The translations under genes and the position numbers were made by a program. The notes beneath the pieces are model-generated. The model searched no databases. It saw only the letters and a list, made by a program, of their open reading frames with translations, and was not told the DNA's origin. A DNA stretch of 64,000 nt from Affinundibacterium amnicola (GTDB lineage: Bacteria > Pseudomonadota > Gammaproteobacteria > Burkholderiales > Burkholderiaceae_D): positions 62,001 to 126,000 of the forward strand of contig NZ_JACOFU010000004.1 in the NCBI RefSeq assembly GCF_014284275.1, written 5' to 3'. This document shows, piece after piece, positions 40,816 to 50,813 of the stretch (its first letter is position 1; each line of letters opens with the position of its first letter).

Positions 40816-43800
40816 TTAAGCCGCTTTTTCCAATTTGACGTCAGCCTGTTTCGCCGCAAACATCTCACCCAAAGCCCGTTTGTATTCGTGTGGGAATACC
40901 TTGACGAACTTGGCGCGACTACGCGCCCAGTCGTCCAACAAATTACGTGAACGCGTGCTGCCCGTGTGTTTGAAATGACGCTCAATCGAACTGCGCAAAA
41001 TTGCTTCGTCGGTTTCCGCCTCACCACCGCGAGTCTTAGCATGCCATAGGGATTTAGCGACGTTTTTCTCTTGTTCATCACCCGCTAAGACAGATTCCAA
41101 ACTCACCATAGACATATTGCACTTAGGTGCAAACTCACCATCGGGATCGTAGACGTAAGCGATACCGCCAGACATACCCGCTGCGAAGTTACGGCCAGTT
41201 GCGCCAAGTACCACCACCGTGCCGCCTGTCATGTATTCACAACCATGATCACCGGTGCCTTCGATCACTGCCAGCGCTCCGGAGTTACGCACTGCGAAAC
41301 GCTCACCTGCCACGCCGTTAATGAAAGCTTCACCAGCAATCGCACCGTACAGAACAGTGTTACCGCAGATGATGTTATCGACTGCCCAGCCACGGAACTC
41401 GGTGTTTGGACGAATGATGATGCGACCACCTGACAAACCTTTACCGACATAATCATTACCTTCGCCGACCAAATCCAAGGTCACACCGCGCGCTAAGAAT
41501 GCTCCAGCAGATTGACCTGCAGTACCTTGCAATTGAATATGGATCGTGTCATCTGGCAAACCAGCATGACCGTAACGTTTTGCGACTTCACCGGACAACA
41601 TCGCACCGACTGTACGGTTCAAGTTTTTGATAGGCTGGATGAAGGAGACTTTTTCGCCGGTTTCCAACGCCAATTTGGCTTGCGCAATTAATTTGTTATC
41701 CAAGGCTTTATCGAGGCCATGATCTTGCACATCAACGTGACGCGTCGCCACATCGGCACCCGCATCGACTTGATGGAATATACGGCTGAAGTCCAAGCCC
41801 TTCGCTTTCCAGTGGGTGATCGCTTTGGATTTATCCAAAAGATCCACACGGCCAATCAATTCGTCATAAGTACGGATGCCTAATTGCGCCATGATTTGAC
41901 GTGCTTCTTCGGCGACAAAGAAGAAATAATTCACGACGTATTCAGGCTTACCAGAAAACTTTTTGCGCAATTCTGGATCTTGAGTTGCCACACCAACTGG
42001 GCAAGTATTCAAATGGCACTTACGCATCATGATGCAGCCTTCTACGACCAAAGGTGCAGTAGCAAAACCGATTTCATCTGCGCCCAACATCGCCGCAATC
42101 ACGACGTCACGACCTGTTTTCATTTGTCCGTCAGCTTGCACACGCACACGACCACGCAAGCCATTCAAGACCAAAGTTTGCTGGGTTTCTGACAAACCGA
42201 GTTCCCATGGTGTGCCTGCATGTTTCACCGATGACAAAGGTGAAGCACCTGTACCGCCGTCATGACCTGCGATCACGATATGATCGGACTTCGCTTTTGT
42301 CACACCAGCCGCAATCGTACCGACGCCAACTTCAGACACCAGCTTCACGGAAATCGATGCACGTGGATTGACGTTTTTCAAGTCATGAATCAACTGCGCC
42401 AAATCTTCGATCGAATAAATATCATGATGCGGAGGTGGAGAAATCAAGCCCACACCTGGCACGGAGAAACGGAGTTTCGCGATGTATTCAGACACCTTAT
42501 GACCTGGCAACTGACCACCTTCACCTGGCTTCGCACCTTGCGCCATTTTGATCTGAATTTGATCAGCGGAGCTTAAGTATTCTGCCGTCACACCGAAGCG
42601 ACCGGATGCGACTTGCTTAATACGTGAACGCAGAGAATCGCCTTCTTGCAAAGGAATATCAACCTCAATCTGATCTTTGCCAATCACCGACGCCATGGTT
42701 GCGCCTTGTTTGATCGGAATACCTTTCAACTCTTGTGTATAACGCGCTGGGTCTTCGCCGCCTTCACCGGTATTCGATTTGCCACCGATACGATTCATCG
42801 CTACCGCCAAAGTCGCATGCGCTTCGGTACTGATAGAACCCATGGACATCGCACCAGTCGCAAAGCGTTTAACGATTTCTTTAGCTGGCTCAACCTGATC
42901 AAGCGGAATCGCTTTGCTAGGATCAATCTTAAATTCAAACAAGCCACGCAAAGTCATGTGACGCTTGGATTGATCATTGATGATTTGAGCGTATTCTTTG
43001 TAGGAATTAAAGTTATTTGAACGTGTGGAATGCTGCAACTTCGCAATCGAATCCGGCGTCCACATATGGTCTTCACCACGGATACGGAATGCATATTCAC
43101 CACCGGCATCAAGGGCATTCGCCAACACTGGATCATTGCCGAACGCGGCTGTATGCAAACGCAAGGCTTCTTCTGCAACTTCAAAAACGCCTATGCCTTC
43201 AACATTCGACGCGGTGCCTTTGAAGTATTTATCAACCAAAGATTTATTCAAACCCACGGCTTCGAAAATCTGCGCGCCGCAGTAAGACATATAAGTCGAG
43301 ATACCCATTTTCGACATGACTTTATGCAAGCCTTTGCCGATTGCTTTGGTGTAGTTGTAGATGGCTTTTTCTGCGTCCACATCTTTCAATTTAGTCGCCA
43401 TATCCGCGAGCGTTTGCATCGCTAAGTAAGGATGCACGGCTTCCGCGCCATAACCTGCCAGCAAGGCGAAGTGATGTGTTTCGCGTGCGGAGCCAGTTTC
43501 GACCACTAAACCTGTCGTGGTACGCAAACCCTTGCTGACTAAATGTTGATGCACCGTGGATGTCGCCAACAAGGCCGGAATCGCCACAAAGTTTGCATCC
43601 ATCTTGCGATCGGTGATGATCATGATGTTGTGACCGGATTTCACCGCATCCACCACTTCTGCACAAATTGACGCCAGACGTGCTTCGATACCGTCTTTAC
43701 CCCATGCGACTGGATAGCAAATATCGAGCTCGTAAGATTTAAATTTACCGCCAGTATTCGCACTGATGTTACGCAGTTTCGCGATATCCGCAAAATCCAA

Positions 43801-45498
43801 TACTGGTTGCGAGACTTCCAAACGCATCGGTGGATTGATGTTATTCGTGTCGAGCAAATTCGGTTTTGGACCGATGAACGACACCAGCGACATCACCATC
43901 GCTTCGCGGATAGGATCGATAGGTGGATTCGTCACCTGCGCGAATAATTGTTTGAAGTAGTTATACAGTGGCTTGAGCTTGTTCGACATCACCGCTAAGG
44001 ATGAATCGTTACCCATAGAACCAATTGCTTCTTCGCCCGATACCGCCATCGGCTCCATCAAGAACTTGATGTCTTCTTGGGTGTAACCGAAAGCTTGCTG
44101 TCTATCTAACAGCGAAGCCGCTTCTGGCGTATTGTCCTCTTCACCTTTGAGCGAATTAAGTTTGATACGTACAGAATTAATCCACTGCTTGTAAGGCTTG
44201 GCATTGGAATAGGTATCTTTGATTTCTTTATCGTCGATGATGCGACCAGCTTCCAAGTCGATCAAAAACATCTTACCTGGTTGCAGGCGCCATTTTTTGA
44301 TGATGCGCGCTTCTGGAATCGGCAACACGCCAGATTCAGAAGCCATCACCACCAAATCATCATCAGTAATAATGTAACGTGCAGGACGCAAACCATTGCG
44401 ATCCAAAGTGCCACCGATCTGACGACCATCGGTAAACGCCATCGCTGCGGGGCCATCCCATGGCTCCATCATCGCGGCGTGGTATTCGTAGAAAGCGCGA
44501 CGGTTGTCATCCATCATGGTGTGATTTTCCCAAGCCTCAGGAATCATCATCATCATCGCTTGGGCGATTGGATAACCGGCCATCACCAAGAGTTCCAGCG
44601 CATTATCAAAACTTGCGGTATCAGATTGGCCTTCAAAAATCAGTGGATACAGTTTTTGCAAATCATCACCCAACACGGCTGACTTCATCACGCCTTCACG
44701 CGCACGCATCCAGTTGAAGTTACCTTTAACCGTATTGATCTCGCCGTTATGCGCAATCATGCGGTAAGGGTGAGCCAGCGGCCATTCTGGGAAAGTATTA
44801 GTAGAGAAACGCTGATGCACCAAAGCCAAAGCAGACACACAACGCTCGTCTTGCAAATCTTTGTAGTAGACACCGACCTGATCCGCCAGCAACAAACCTT
44901 TGTAGACGATGGTACGCGCCGACATCGACGGCACAAAATATTCTTTACCATGCAAGAGGTGCAAAGCCTCAATCGCATGCACTGCCGATTTACGGATCAC
45001 GTAGAGCTTACGCTCCAAGGCATCGGTCACCATGATGTCAGGGCCGCGGCCGATAAAGATCTGACGAATCACTGGCTCTTTTTCACGAACAGTCGGCGAC
45101 ATCGGCATTTCACGATCGACTGGCACATCGCGCCAGCCCAACACCACTTGACCTTCAGCACGCACCGCACGTTCTATCTCTTGTTCACACGCCAAACGCG
45201 ACGCATGTTCCTTTGGTAAAAAGATCATACCCACGCCATACTCACCAGGCGGTGGCAATTCCACGCCCTGCTTCGCCATCTCTTCGCGATAGTATTGGTC
45301 AGGAATCTGAATCAAGACACCCGCACCGTCACCCATCAAAGCATCGGCACCCACCGCACCGCGGTGATCGAGATTTTTCAGAATCAACAGACCTTGTTCA
45401 ACGATGGCATGCGTCTTCTTACCCTTGATATGCGCAATAAAACCGACACCGCAGGCATCTTTTTCGTTACTTGGATCGTATAAACCTTGTACTTGCAT
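40816..45498 (-). CDS. gltB: Glutamate synthase large subunit
   Basis: 1560 residues. The N-terminal class II glutaminase uses the Cys in K-D-A-C-G-V-G-F (residue 17, after a short propeptide). Then come the central domain, the FMN-binding synthase domain ([21 protein letters not shown]) with the 3Fe-4S cysteines ([10 protein letters not shown]), and the C-terminal G-x-G-x-G beta-helix. It makes two glutamates from glutamine and 2-oxoglutarate. It is full length, and with gltD it forms the main ammonium-assimilation route after glutamine synthetase. Confidence 0.98.
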   Translation of the reverse strand: MQVQGLYDPSNEKDACGVGFIAHIKGKKTHAIVEQGLLILKNLDHRGAVGADALMGDGAGVLIQIPDQYYREEMAKQGVELPPPGEYGVGMIFLPKEHASRLACEQEIERAVRAEGQVVLGWRDVPVDREMPMSPTVREKEPVIRQIFIGRGPDIMVTDALERKLYVIRKSAVHAIEALHLLHGKEYFVPSMSARTIVYKGLLLADQVGVYYKDLQDERCVSALALVHQRFSTNTFPEWPLAHPYRMIAHNGEINTVKGNFNWMRAREGVMKSAVLGDDLQKLYPLIFEGQSDTASFDNALELLVMAGYPIAQAMMMMIPEAWENHTMMDDNRRAFYEYHAAMMEPWDGPAAMAFTDGRQIGGTLDRNGLRPARYIITDDDLVVMASESGVLPIPEARIIKKWRLQPGKMFLIDLEAGRIIDDKEIKDTYSNAKPYKQWINSVRIKLNSLKGEEDNTPEAASLLDRQQAFGYTQEDIKFLMEPMAVSGEEAIGSMGNDSSLAVMSNKLKPLYNYFKQLFAQVTNPPIDPIREAMVMSLVSFIGPKPNLLDTNNINPPMRLEVSQPVLDFADIAKLRNISANTGGKFKSYELDICYPVAWGKDGIEARLASICAEVVDAVKSGHNIMIITDRKMDANFVAIPALLATSTVHQHLVSKGLRTTTGLVVETGSARETHHFALLAGYGAEAVHPYLAMQTLADMATKLKDVDAEKAIYNYTKAIGKGLHKVMSKMGISTYMSYCGAQIFEAVGLNKSLVDKYFKGTASNVEGIGVFEVAEEALRLHTAAFGNDPVLANALDAGGEYAFRIRGEDHMWTPDSIAKLQHSTRSNNFNSYKEYAQIINDQSKRHMTLRGLFEFKIDPSKAIPLDQVEPAKEIVKRFATGAMSMGSISTEAHATLAVAMNRIGGKSNTGEGGEDPARYTQELKGIPIKQGATMASVIGKDQIEVDIPLQEGDSLRSRIKQVASGRFGVTAEYLSSADQIQIKMAQGAKPGEGGQLPGHKVSEYIAKLRFSVPGVGLISPPPHHDIYSIEDLAQLIHDLKNVNPRASISVKLVSEVGVGTIAAGVTKAKSDHIVIAGHDGGTGASPLSSVKHAGTPWELGLSETQQTLVLNGLRGRVRVQADGQMKTGRDVVIAAMLGADEIGFATAPLVVEGCIMMRKCHLNTCPVGVATQDPELRKKFSGKPEYVVNYFFFVAEEARQIMAQLGIRTYDELIGRVDLLDKSKAITHWKAKGLDFSRIFHQVDAGADVATRHVDVQDHGLDKALDNKLIAQAKLALETGEKVSFIQPIKNLNRTVGAMLSGEVAKRYGHAGLPDDTIHIQLQGTAGQSAGAFLARGVTLDLVGEGNDYVGKGLSGGRIIIRPNTEFRGWAVDNIICGNTVLYGAIAGEAFINGVAGERFAVRNSGALAVIEGTGDHGCEYMTGGTVVVLGATGRNFAAGMSGGIAYVYDPDGEFAPKCNMSMVSLESVLAGDEQEKNVAKSLWHAKTRGGEAETDEAILRSSIERHFKHTGSTRSRNLLDDWARSRAKFVKVFPHEYKRALGEMFAAKQADVKLEKAA

Positions 45499-46030
45499 AG
45501 TTCCCCCTGCTGTTGCATTGCTGCACTTCGTTGCCGAAGTACCTCAATCTGCTTGCTGAACAATCCCAAATAAAGTTTTGGAAATCACCCAATCGACAAT
45601 AAAAAAATCAAACTTGGGCTCAAGAATAGTGCAGCGCAAAAGATTTCACAACAAGAAAAATTAGGGTCAGAGTTTATAAAAACTGGTCTTATTTTTTGGT
45701 ATTTTTTATTGGGGACGGAGTAAATATATTATGCAAAGGGAGCCAATATGAAATTCGCCGTAGCGACGATGTGCAGGCGTCAAATCAAGCAAAAAGTGGT
45801 CATGGAGGAGCAAAACTAATTGAGGAAGCTCTAGTGGGTGCAAGCCACAGCGGGGACATGAAAGAGATCAAATGTGCAGGACTCTCATGTTCACTCTGTT
45901 ATACCTGTTTTGATACAGGTATAACAAAAAAGAACAATAGTTGGCGCGGGTTTTGAGAGACTTGGAACTTTATTGATGAAAATTTAAGAATGTGTTAACT
46001 TCGGTTTTTCTCACTTTAAAACAAGCTTTC
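45499..46030. other. Intergenic region upstream of gltB, with RAYT-type scar
   Basis: 532 bases. The left part should hold the gltB promoter on the minus strand. TTAGGGTCAGAGTTT (45661) resembles the tail motif that often flanks REP-associated transposase genes. A small plus-strand frame at 45748-45819 (23 codons, starting M-K-F-A-V-A) has a good site AAAGGGAG but no known homologue. A longer open frame in this region lacks a ribosome site and was not accepted. Confidence 0.45.
45899..45924 (+). terminator. Hairpin, possible terminator
   Basis: TTATACCTG pairs perfectly with CAGGTATAA around an eight-base loop (45899-45924). It is followed by CAAAAAAG rather than a U-tract, so terminator function on the plus strand is weak. 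It lies downstream of the small frame at 45748. Confidence 0.4.
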
Positions 46031-46711
46031 ATGACCGACCATCGACTTTCTGCTGGAACCGACATTGCTGAAATGGCCTTGTTCGACACTGAGGCGATTC
46101 CTCGAACTCACCCATTAAACGAAAAAGGGCTTCACGAACTTGAAGCGAGTAAACATCTTATTCGACTTCCAACGGGCGCGGATGGCGGTTACCTTTTACA
46201 CTTGTACATTAATGAATTTCCTCCCGAGAAGATCATGCAGTACTGCCTAACAGACGATAAGTTGACAGGCGAGTTCAGTTCTTTGGGTGGTCGCATTGCG
46301 TTTGGTGGAGTTGAATCGACCTTCCAAGAATTCAAACCAAATCCACTCATTCGCAGCGATATGGTCATCCCTGCAGGTAATTACGCTTACACAGCATATC
46401 GAACCGACATCCCCGACGAAATCGTCAACGAAGCTATCCAAGTAGCGAGTACGGCCAGAGAACGTTGGCTGGATAGAGTGCCACTAATGATTACACTAGC
46501 CACTTTCGGGATCGCCTTTGGATTCGCTGCATTTAAGAACTTCCTTGCGGCAGGGATAGTTCTAGTCTTGGGCCACGTTTCCTTCAAATTTGTTAAGAGT
46601 CTCCCAGACCAAGGCGCGCTAGCGGCACGTCGTGAAAAAGCGCAAGAAGATTTTCCAAGCATCGTCATAGAGTTGCGAGCTAACATAGCAGTTGATAGGA
46701 ATCGCGAATAA
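46031..46711 (+). CDS. Hypothetical protein with C-terminal membrane helices
   Basis: 226 residues from the ATG at 46031; a GTG at 45992 adds 13 residues of no clear value. The N-terminal 150 residues look soluble and cytoplasmic. Two hydrophobic segments (P-L-M-I-T-L-A-T-F-G-I-A-F and A-G-I-V-L-V-L-G-H-V-S-F) follow, then a charged tail. No known family was recognised. It is alone in an accessory-looking region and is followed by a hairpin at 46764. Confidence 0.6.
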   Translation: MTDHRLSAGTDIAEMALFDTEAIPRTHPLNEKGLHELEASKHLIRLPTGADGGYLLHLYINEFPPEKIMQYCLTDDKLTGEFSSLGGRIAFGGVESTFQEFKPNPLIRSDMVIPAGNYAYTAYRTDIPDEIVNEAIQVASTARERWLDRVPLMITLATFGIAFGFAAFKNFLAAGIVLVLGHVSFKFVKSLPDQGALAARREKAQEDFPSIVIELRANIAVDRNRE

Positions 46712-46763
46712 GTCTTCACTTTTACATATTTGTGATGGTCGCATTCCGATCACCTATTTAACT

Positions 46764-46795
46764 GAAGGGCATCGCGGTTTTTGCGATGTCCCTTT
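46764..46795 (+). terminator. Stem-loop after the 46031 gene
   Basis: AAGGGCATCGC pairs with GCGATGTCCCTT (one bulge) around a GGTTTTT loop, about 50 bases after the stop. A short T-run (CCTTTCT) follows. A terminator role is likely. Confidence 0.65.
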
Positions 46796-46879
46796 CTAGT
46801 GAAACGTTCTCTGGAATAGAGAGCGGCGAGCAACGGCAAAGCAATTTTATCCACGAACTCTCCAAAATTTTGCCCGTTC

Positions 46880-46975
46880 AAATGCTTTACACCTGAAGCG
46901 ATGATCGCCTGTCCGAATCAACGACTTGTCGTTATTCGCGCTGGTGTTCATCGCTTCACTAAATAGCATTTTTTT
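46880..46975 (+). terminator. Large stem-loop followed by a T-run
   Basis: AAATGCT (46880) pairs with AGCATTT (46965), and inside GAAGCGATGA pairs with TCATCGCTTC, with a small ACGAC/GTCGT hairpin at the centre. TTTTTTT follows. It may be a second terminator or a fold of a mobile unit. It lies just before the LexA-like box. Confidence 0.5.
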
Positions 46976-46979
46976 CGAG

Positions 46980-46995
46980 CTGTATAAACATACAG
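46980..46995. promoter_or_regulatory. LexA (SOS) box
   Basis: CTGTATAAACATACAG fits the proteobacterial LexA consensus CTGT-N8-ACAG exactly. It lies 85 bases before the start of the secreted SecD-P1-like gene. TATAAA inside the box could act as a -10 element. Either that gene is DNA-damage inducible, or the box belonged to a lost gene such as an integron integrase on the opposite strand. Confidence 0.65.
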
Positions 46996-47060
46996 TTATT
47001 ATGTACTATATTTGGTTACCCAAAATTACACACTAGCTCTCTATTTCCAGGGAACTAAAC

Positions 47061-47067
47061 GTTAAAC
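47061..47067 (+). other. Possible integron cassette core site (GTTRRRY)
   Basis: GTTAAAC matches the integron recombination core GTTRRRY. The wider GTTAAACATCA is the same as the beginning of the aadA1 cassette as remembered. It sits 20 bases before the start of the SecD-P1-like gene, where a cassette boundary is expected. A seven-base match alone is weak; the paired attC-like site downstream adds support. Confidence 0.4.
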
Positions 47068-47080
47068 ATCAGAGAACAAC

Positions 47081-47710
47081 ATGAACCATCACGCCACCAT
47101 TCAATTCAATCGGCGACTTCTTGCTCTCGCGCTTACATTCAGTGCAGTCCCAGCAGTAGCAGCAACAAGCTCCATTTCATTGCAGGTCTCTGGGCAGGAA
47201 GCATCTCAAATTGCGGGCGTTGCTCAGGTAATCGAGAAGCGCTTCGATAGCTTGAAGCCCAGCATGTTTGACTCCGTTTCTGCTCAAGTTCAAGGAAGCC
47301 GAATCAAGATTCGCTTCTCAGGGTGGACCCCGACCTCTGGGCAGGTGGAGTACTTGGTTCGAACGGTTGGCCGCTTCAAGGTAACACTTCAAGGCGAACG
47401 AGATAATCCCCTTATTGTCGAATCCGATGTGGCGGATTCCCGACCATTTAATGGGCGAGGCCGCCCCGAGCTCGCAATTCGACTTAGCGACGCTGCAGCG
47501 TCTAGGGTCACTGCAAGGACGCAGAACGCTCTAGGCAAGGACGTCGTTGTCGAATGGGATGGTCGCGTCATGGTCAGGCTTCGGATTTCCGGCCCTCTCA
47601 CGCGGGATATTGCTTTAAGCGCGACATCCGATGCGGACGCATTGCTTATGAGTGCAGTTCTCCGCGGCGGTCGCCTGCCAGAGGGTGCCGTTCTTACGGT
47701 GGCACCGTAG
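47081..47710 (+). CDS. Secreted SecD-P1-like protein
   Basis: 209 residues with a signal peptide (L-L-A-L-A-L-T-F-S-A-V-P-A-V-A-A). The C-terminal 90 residues (R-P-E-L-A-I-R-L-S-D-A-A-A-S-R-V, G-K-D-V-V-V-E-W-D-G-R-V, then A-V-L-R-G-G-R-L-P-E) follow the pattern of the SecD periplasmic P1 head. The SecD membrane helices are absent, so it is a free periplasmic protein of unknown role. The gene is more GC-rich than its surroundings (for example GGCGAGGCCGCCCCGAGCTC), which suggests transfer. It is flanked by a possible cassette core site and an attC-like palindrome. Confidence 0.7.
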   Translation: MNHHATIQFNRRLLALALTFSAVPAVAATSSISLQVSGQEASQIAGVAQVIEKRFDSLKPSMFDSVSAQVQGSRIKIRFSGWTPTSGQVEYLVRTVGRFKVTLQGERDNPLIVESDVADSRPFNGRGRPELAIRLSDAAASRVTARTQNALGKDVVVEWDGRVMVRLRISGPLTRDIALSATSDADALLMSAVLRGGRLPEGAVLTVAP

Positions 47711-47712
47711 CG

Positions 47713-47766
47713 ATGTCTAACCAATCGGCTCAGCGTCAACGTTGAGGCCGTATTTTAAGTAGACAT
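47713..47766 (+). other. attC-like imperfect palindrome
   Basis: ATGTCTA and TAGACAT form the outer pair. Just inside is GTCTAAC, which matches the R'' consensus RYYYAAC. An inner pair CGGCTCA/TGAGGCCG carries one bulged base. The 3' side GTAGAC is one base short of the GTTAGAC expected. It begins two bases after the stop of the SecD-P1-like gene. The structure fits a degenerate integron attC site, but a chance palindrome is not excluded. Confidence 0.4.
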
Positions 47767-47828
47767 AAATTAAATCACGATATCGCGAGGCAACGCACTC
47801 CAATCACCATCACTTATAAAAAAGCCCC

Positions 47829-48170
47829 ATGTCTAAATACCTAATCTCCTTTCCCAGCGCAGCAATGCAAGTACCTGATCACGAATTAGCAGAAGTTGGC
47901 CGCGACGTGCATGCGGTCATCGAAGAAGCAAAAGCAGCAGGGGTGTATGTCTTCGCTGGCGGCATTGACGAAAGCATGCCACCCGTGTTGGTCGCTGCCG
48001 ATGGCACGATCACTTTGGGCGGTTACCCTTGGGCGCCTATGTTAAATGGTGGTTTTACTGTGCTTGAACTAGCTACACGTGACGAGGCCATCGCTTGGGC
48101 GGCACGCATCGCTAAAGCTTGTCACTGCCAACAAGAGCTGCGCGTGTTTGGTCTCGACTCGCGAACTTGA
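47829..48170 (+). CDS. YCII-related domain protein
   Basis: 113 residues. The pattern of a dimeric alpha-beta barrel with an internal histidine (D-V-H-A-V-I), the G-V-Y-V-F-A-G-G block and the W-A-A-R-I-A-K-A-C helix matches the YCII/DGPF superfamily. The catalytic role of these small proteins is generally unknown. It has no clear operon partner. The final 15 residues contain a C-H-C that is unusual for the family. Confidence 0.8.
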   Translation: MSKYLISFPSAAMQVPDHELAEVGRDVHAVIEEAKAAGVYVFAGGIDESMPPVLVAADGTITLGGYPWAPMLNGGFTVLELATRDEAIAWAARIAKACHCQQELRVFGLDSRT

Positions 48171-48455
48171 AGGCGCAATGTACACAATGTAGCAGCTACC
48201 ATCGAACAATTGCTCGCCACGCTTGATTATGGATTCGCTATAGAACACTGCCATTTAAACTTTTTTAACAATCCTGTCATCGCATTTCAAAACACCAACG
48301 TTAAATCTCTCAAGAGGTAACCGCGGATTGTCTCTCCCCTTTGAATATGAATTTTGAGTACTCAATCAATTTGAGCTACTGAGCGTGCATGCAAGCTTGG
48401 TATTTAGAATTCATTTCAGCATTATTGATTTTCGACGAGCGAGCGGAGAGTTTTT

Positions 48456-49571
48456 ATGGCATACGTATATGGCGATGGTAGTTATTTTGATGAGAAAACT
48501 AAAGGCTTTGATTCGAATGGTTTGAGTTCGACTTTTAAAGTCCAGCGTGACATGGTGTCATTCGGAAAATTATCTGCCAATGATATGACTGATTGGTACC
48601 AACTCAATCTTGATGGCCCTGGGCATTACTCCATTCTACTATCTACGGATGTCATCAATAACTATAGCAATGCAAACGCGTGGACTGAAAATTTCAGCGG
48701 TATTCGCGTCACTGTCACAGATCGCTATGGCACACCTTTGAGTAGTGTTGATACGAGCGTCGCCAATCTAACGACAGATGGCCTGATCAGTTTTGACTAT
48801 AACGGCGACTATTCGCGTGGTGATTACTTCGTCAAAGTCAGCAATTTGTCTTATGCGCCAACCGATTATGTGATTGGTTTAGAAGCGAGCAAAATGGCAG
48901 GTTTGGATGTGTATGGTAGTTACAACCATGACTATTTGCGTGGTAGTAAAGGGGATGACCATATCGAAGCCTATAGTGGTAGCGACACCATCCTCAACAG
49001 TGCGGGGAATGACTATTTCCATGGTGGCAGTGGGCTTGACTTCCTGATCATGGCTGGCGACATCGATGAGTACAATATCAGCGGTAGCCTGAATAATTTT
49101 ATGATCAAAGACAAGCTTGGCGAAGAAGGCACTGATCAAGTCGTGCAAATCGAACGCTTACTGTTTGATGATTATGCATTGGCGTTCGATGTGAATGGCG
49201 CAGCAGGTCAGGCCTATCGTTTGTACCAAGCCGCCTTTGACCGCAAACCCGATTTGGAAGGACTGGGTTACTGGATCAATAAATTAGACGACGGCATGAA
49301 TCTGACCAGAGTGGCGAATGAATTTTATCGCTCTGCTGAATTCCAAACGCTGTATGGAAGCTACACCAGCAATGCGAGTTTCATCACCACGCTCTATCAA
49401 AATGTCTTGCATCGTGCGCCAGATCACGGTGGCTTTGATTACTGGAACTACAAACTCAATAGCGGCGATATGTCGCGCGCTGAAGTATTGGTGAGTTTCA
49501 GTGAAAGCGCAGAAAATCAGGCGCAAATTATTGGGCAGATCCAAAGTGGGATTGAATATTTGGAGTGGTGA
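48456..49571 (+). CDS. DUF4214 protein, probable type I secretion substrate
   Basis: 371 residues with no N-terminal signal. The first half resembles a bacterial pre-peptidase-like beta-sandwich (D-W-Y-Q-L-N-L-D-G-P-G-H-Y). Near residues 155-190 are degenerate calcium-binding nonapeptide-like turns (R-G-S-K-G-D-D-H-I, N-S-A-G-N-D-Y-F-H-G-G-S-G). The last 120 residues form a DUF4214 domain with two related halves (Y-R-L-Y-Q-A-A-F-D-R-K-P-D and L-Y-Q-N-V-L-H-R-A-P-D). Such proteins are usually exported by type I transporters, but none lies in the window. GGAGAG precedes the ATG. Confidence 0.8.
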   Translation: MAYVYGDGSYFDEKTKGFDSNGLSSTFKVQRDMVSFGKLSANDMTDWYQLNLDGPGHYSILLSTDVINNYSNANAWTENFSGIRVTVTDRYGTPLSSVDTSVANLTTDGLISFDYNGDYSRGDYFVKVSNLSYAPTDYVIGLEASKMAGLDVYGSYNHDYLRGSKGDDHIEAYSGSDTILNSAGNDYFHGGSGLDFLIMAGDIDEYNISGSLNNFMIKDKLGEEGTDQVVQIERLLFDDYALAFDVNGAAGQAYRLYQAAFDRKPDLEGLGYWINKLDDGMNLTRVANEFYRSAEFQTLYGSYTSNASFITTLYQNVLHRAPDHGGFDYWNYKLNSGDMSRAEVLVSFSESAENQAQIIGQIQSGIEYLEW

Positions 49572-50041
49572 GCATCATCATTGGCATCAACATCTTCATC
49601 TTAGTTCTATCAAAGCACATAAACGAGACATTCCTCAATGCGGAACTTCTTTAACCGCATGCAGGAATGTTTTTTTCTTCCGTATTTTATCGATTGAATG
49701 TTCTCAAATAACCTAAGATCCTTTACGACGCAATGCTACAAGAGGCACACTTATTACAATGATTTTTGCGACAAAAATTTAACCTTAATCGAGATTTCCA
49801 ATTTATTATGACTAGTGTTCAGTATCCGCACTAAGTAGTAATTCTAACTTTCCTAGCATCATCACCAATACGCCAATTCAATTTCATCGTAAATTCATCC
49901 ATATCACAGAGATAATTTCCGAATAGTAGATGCCTCGAAGAATCAATATCCTTTCATTGACGAAATTAGCACAACAGCCAACTATTCGCTGTGAATGATT
50001 TTGTCGTGATGAATTATTTTACTCTTAAAAAAGGAGATTTT

Positions 50042-50245
50042 ATGAAACGATTACTATTTGCGTTGGCATGTTCTATCGGTATTGGGATGGCGCTTTCTGC
50101 TAGCGCTGACCCTACACCAGGTCCCGGAGTAGGCTGTCAAAGAGGATGCCAAGCCGCTGCACAAGCTTGTAATAGAAAGGCAAAAACTGACGTAGAACGG
50201 AAAAAGTGTAGCGACAATTACAATGCATGCAAAGCTAATTGCTAA
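50042..50245 (+). CDS. Small cysteine-rich secreted peptide 1
   Basis: 67 residues from the ATG at 50042, chosen because AAAAAAGGAG precedes it; the longer open frame starts without a site. The signal peptide M-K-R-L-L-F-A-L-A-C-S-I-G-I-G ends around S-A-S-A. The mature part, about 45 residues, has six cysteines spaced C-x3-C-x6-C-x12-C-x6-C-x3-C, a symmetric pattern that suits two antiparallel helices joined by disulfides. It is basic and rich in Ala, Lys and Asn. No family was recognised. Its paralogue follows at 50814. Confidence 0.75.
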   Translation: MKRLLFALACSIGIGMALSASADPTPGPGVGCQRGCQAAAQACNRKAKTDVERKKCSDNYNACKANC

Positions 50246-50813
50246 TTTCAAATAGAAAGAAAAATGACTGTGTGATTTTTGTACATCGTATGCGATCGAA
50301 ATATTGAATAAATCATCCTCAAACTATTAGGGGATGATTTTTTCTTTATCGATTAGTGAATCAATCAATTCGAAACGAAAGCACATTCACTCACTCAAGT
50401 TGGAATCAAACTTTGCTTATTTATTGAAACCTCAATTATCGCGGTCATCGCTCATCTGCTAGGTATGCATGTACAAGATATAGAAGATCTTATTCAAAGC
50501 ACGGTTGCAATAAGCACGACTGCATCTGTGTATTTCCGCGGTCCAGATTTAAACTTGATCAAGATTTTTAATTGTCTATGCTTGGTGATCTGTACCTACA
50601 CTAAGTAGTAACTCTAGTTCTTCCTAGCATCATCACCAATATCCCACGCCAATTTTATCGTGATTTCATCGATATCTCCGAGACATTTTCCGAATGGCAG
50701 ACGTAACTCAGAACCCATATTCTTTCGTTGACGAAATTGGTACAACAGCCGTCTGATCGCTGTAAGTAATTTTCGTCGAAATGAACTATTTAATTCTTAC
50801 AAAAGGAGATTTT
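50246..50813 (+). other. Spacer between the two peptide genes
   Basis: Contains the terminator of copy 1 (50311-50344), an unshared stretch of about 250 bases (50350-50598) without a gene, and then the duplicated upstream region of copy 2. Conserved positions are listed under the duplication units. Confidence 0.5.
50311..50344 (+). terminator. Terminator of peptide gene 1
   Basis: AATCATCC pairs with GGATGATT and is followed by TTTTTC. It lies about 65 bases after the stop. Confidence 0.9.

Larger units (their letters stand above)
49829..50345 (+). repeat. Tandem duplication unit, copy 1
   Basis: About 520 bases comprising an upstream region, a cysteine-rich peptide gene and a terminator, repeated with roughly a 770-base offset at 50599-51116. 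The best-conserved upstream blocks are CACTAAGTAGTAA, CCTAGCATCATCACCAATA, TTTCCGAAT and TTGACGAAATT. The last, with about 60 bases to the ribosome site, may be a -35 region. Confidence 0.8.

Noticed and set aside
42029..45483. Many plus-strand open frames opposite gltB
   Set aside because: They are antisense shadows of a strongly conserved gene and have no start signals.
45696..45956. 86-codon plus-strand frame upstream of 46031
   Set aside because: No ribosome site or recognised homology; it overlaps a scar motif and a hairpin.
46800..46970. Remnant of an integron integrase on the minus strand
   Set aside because: The minus strand gives only a short frame of about 32 codons with no integrase motif.
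48286..48300. Second integron core site (CGTTAAAT near 48292)
   Set aside because: No paired attC-like palindrome follows the YCII gene, so the seven-base match is probably chance.
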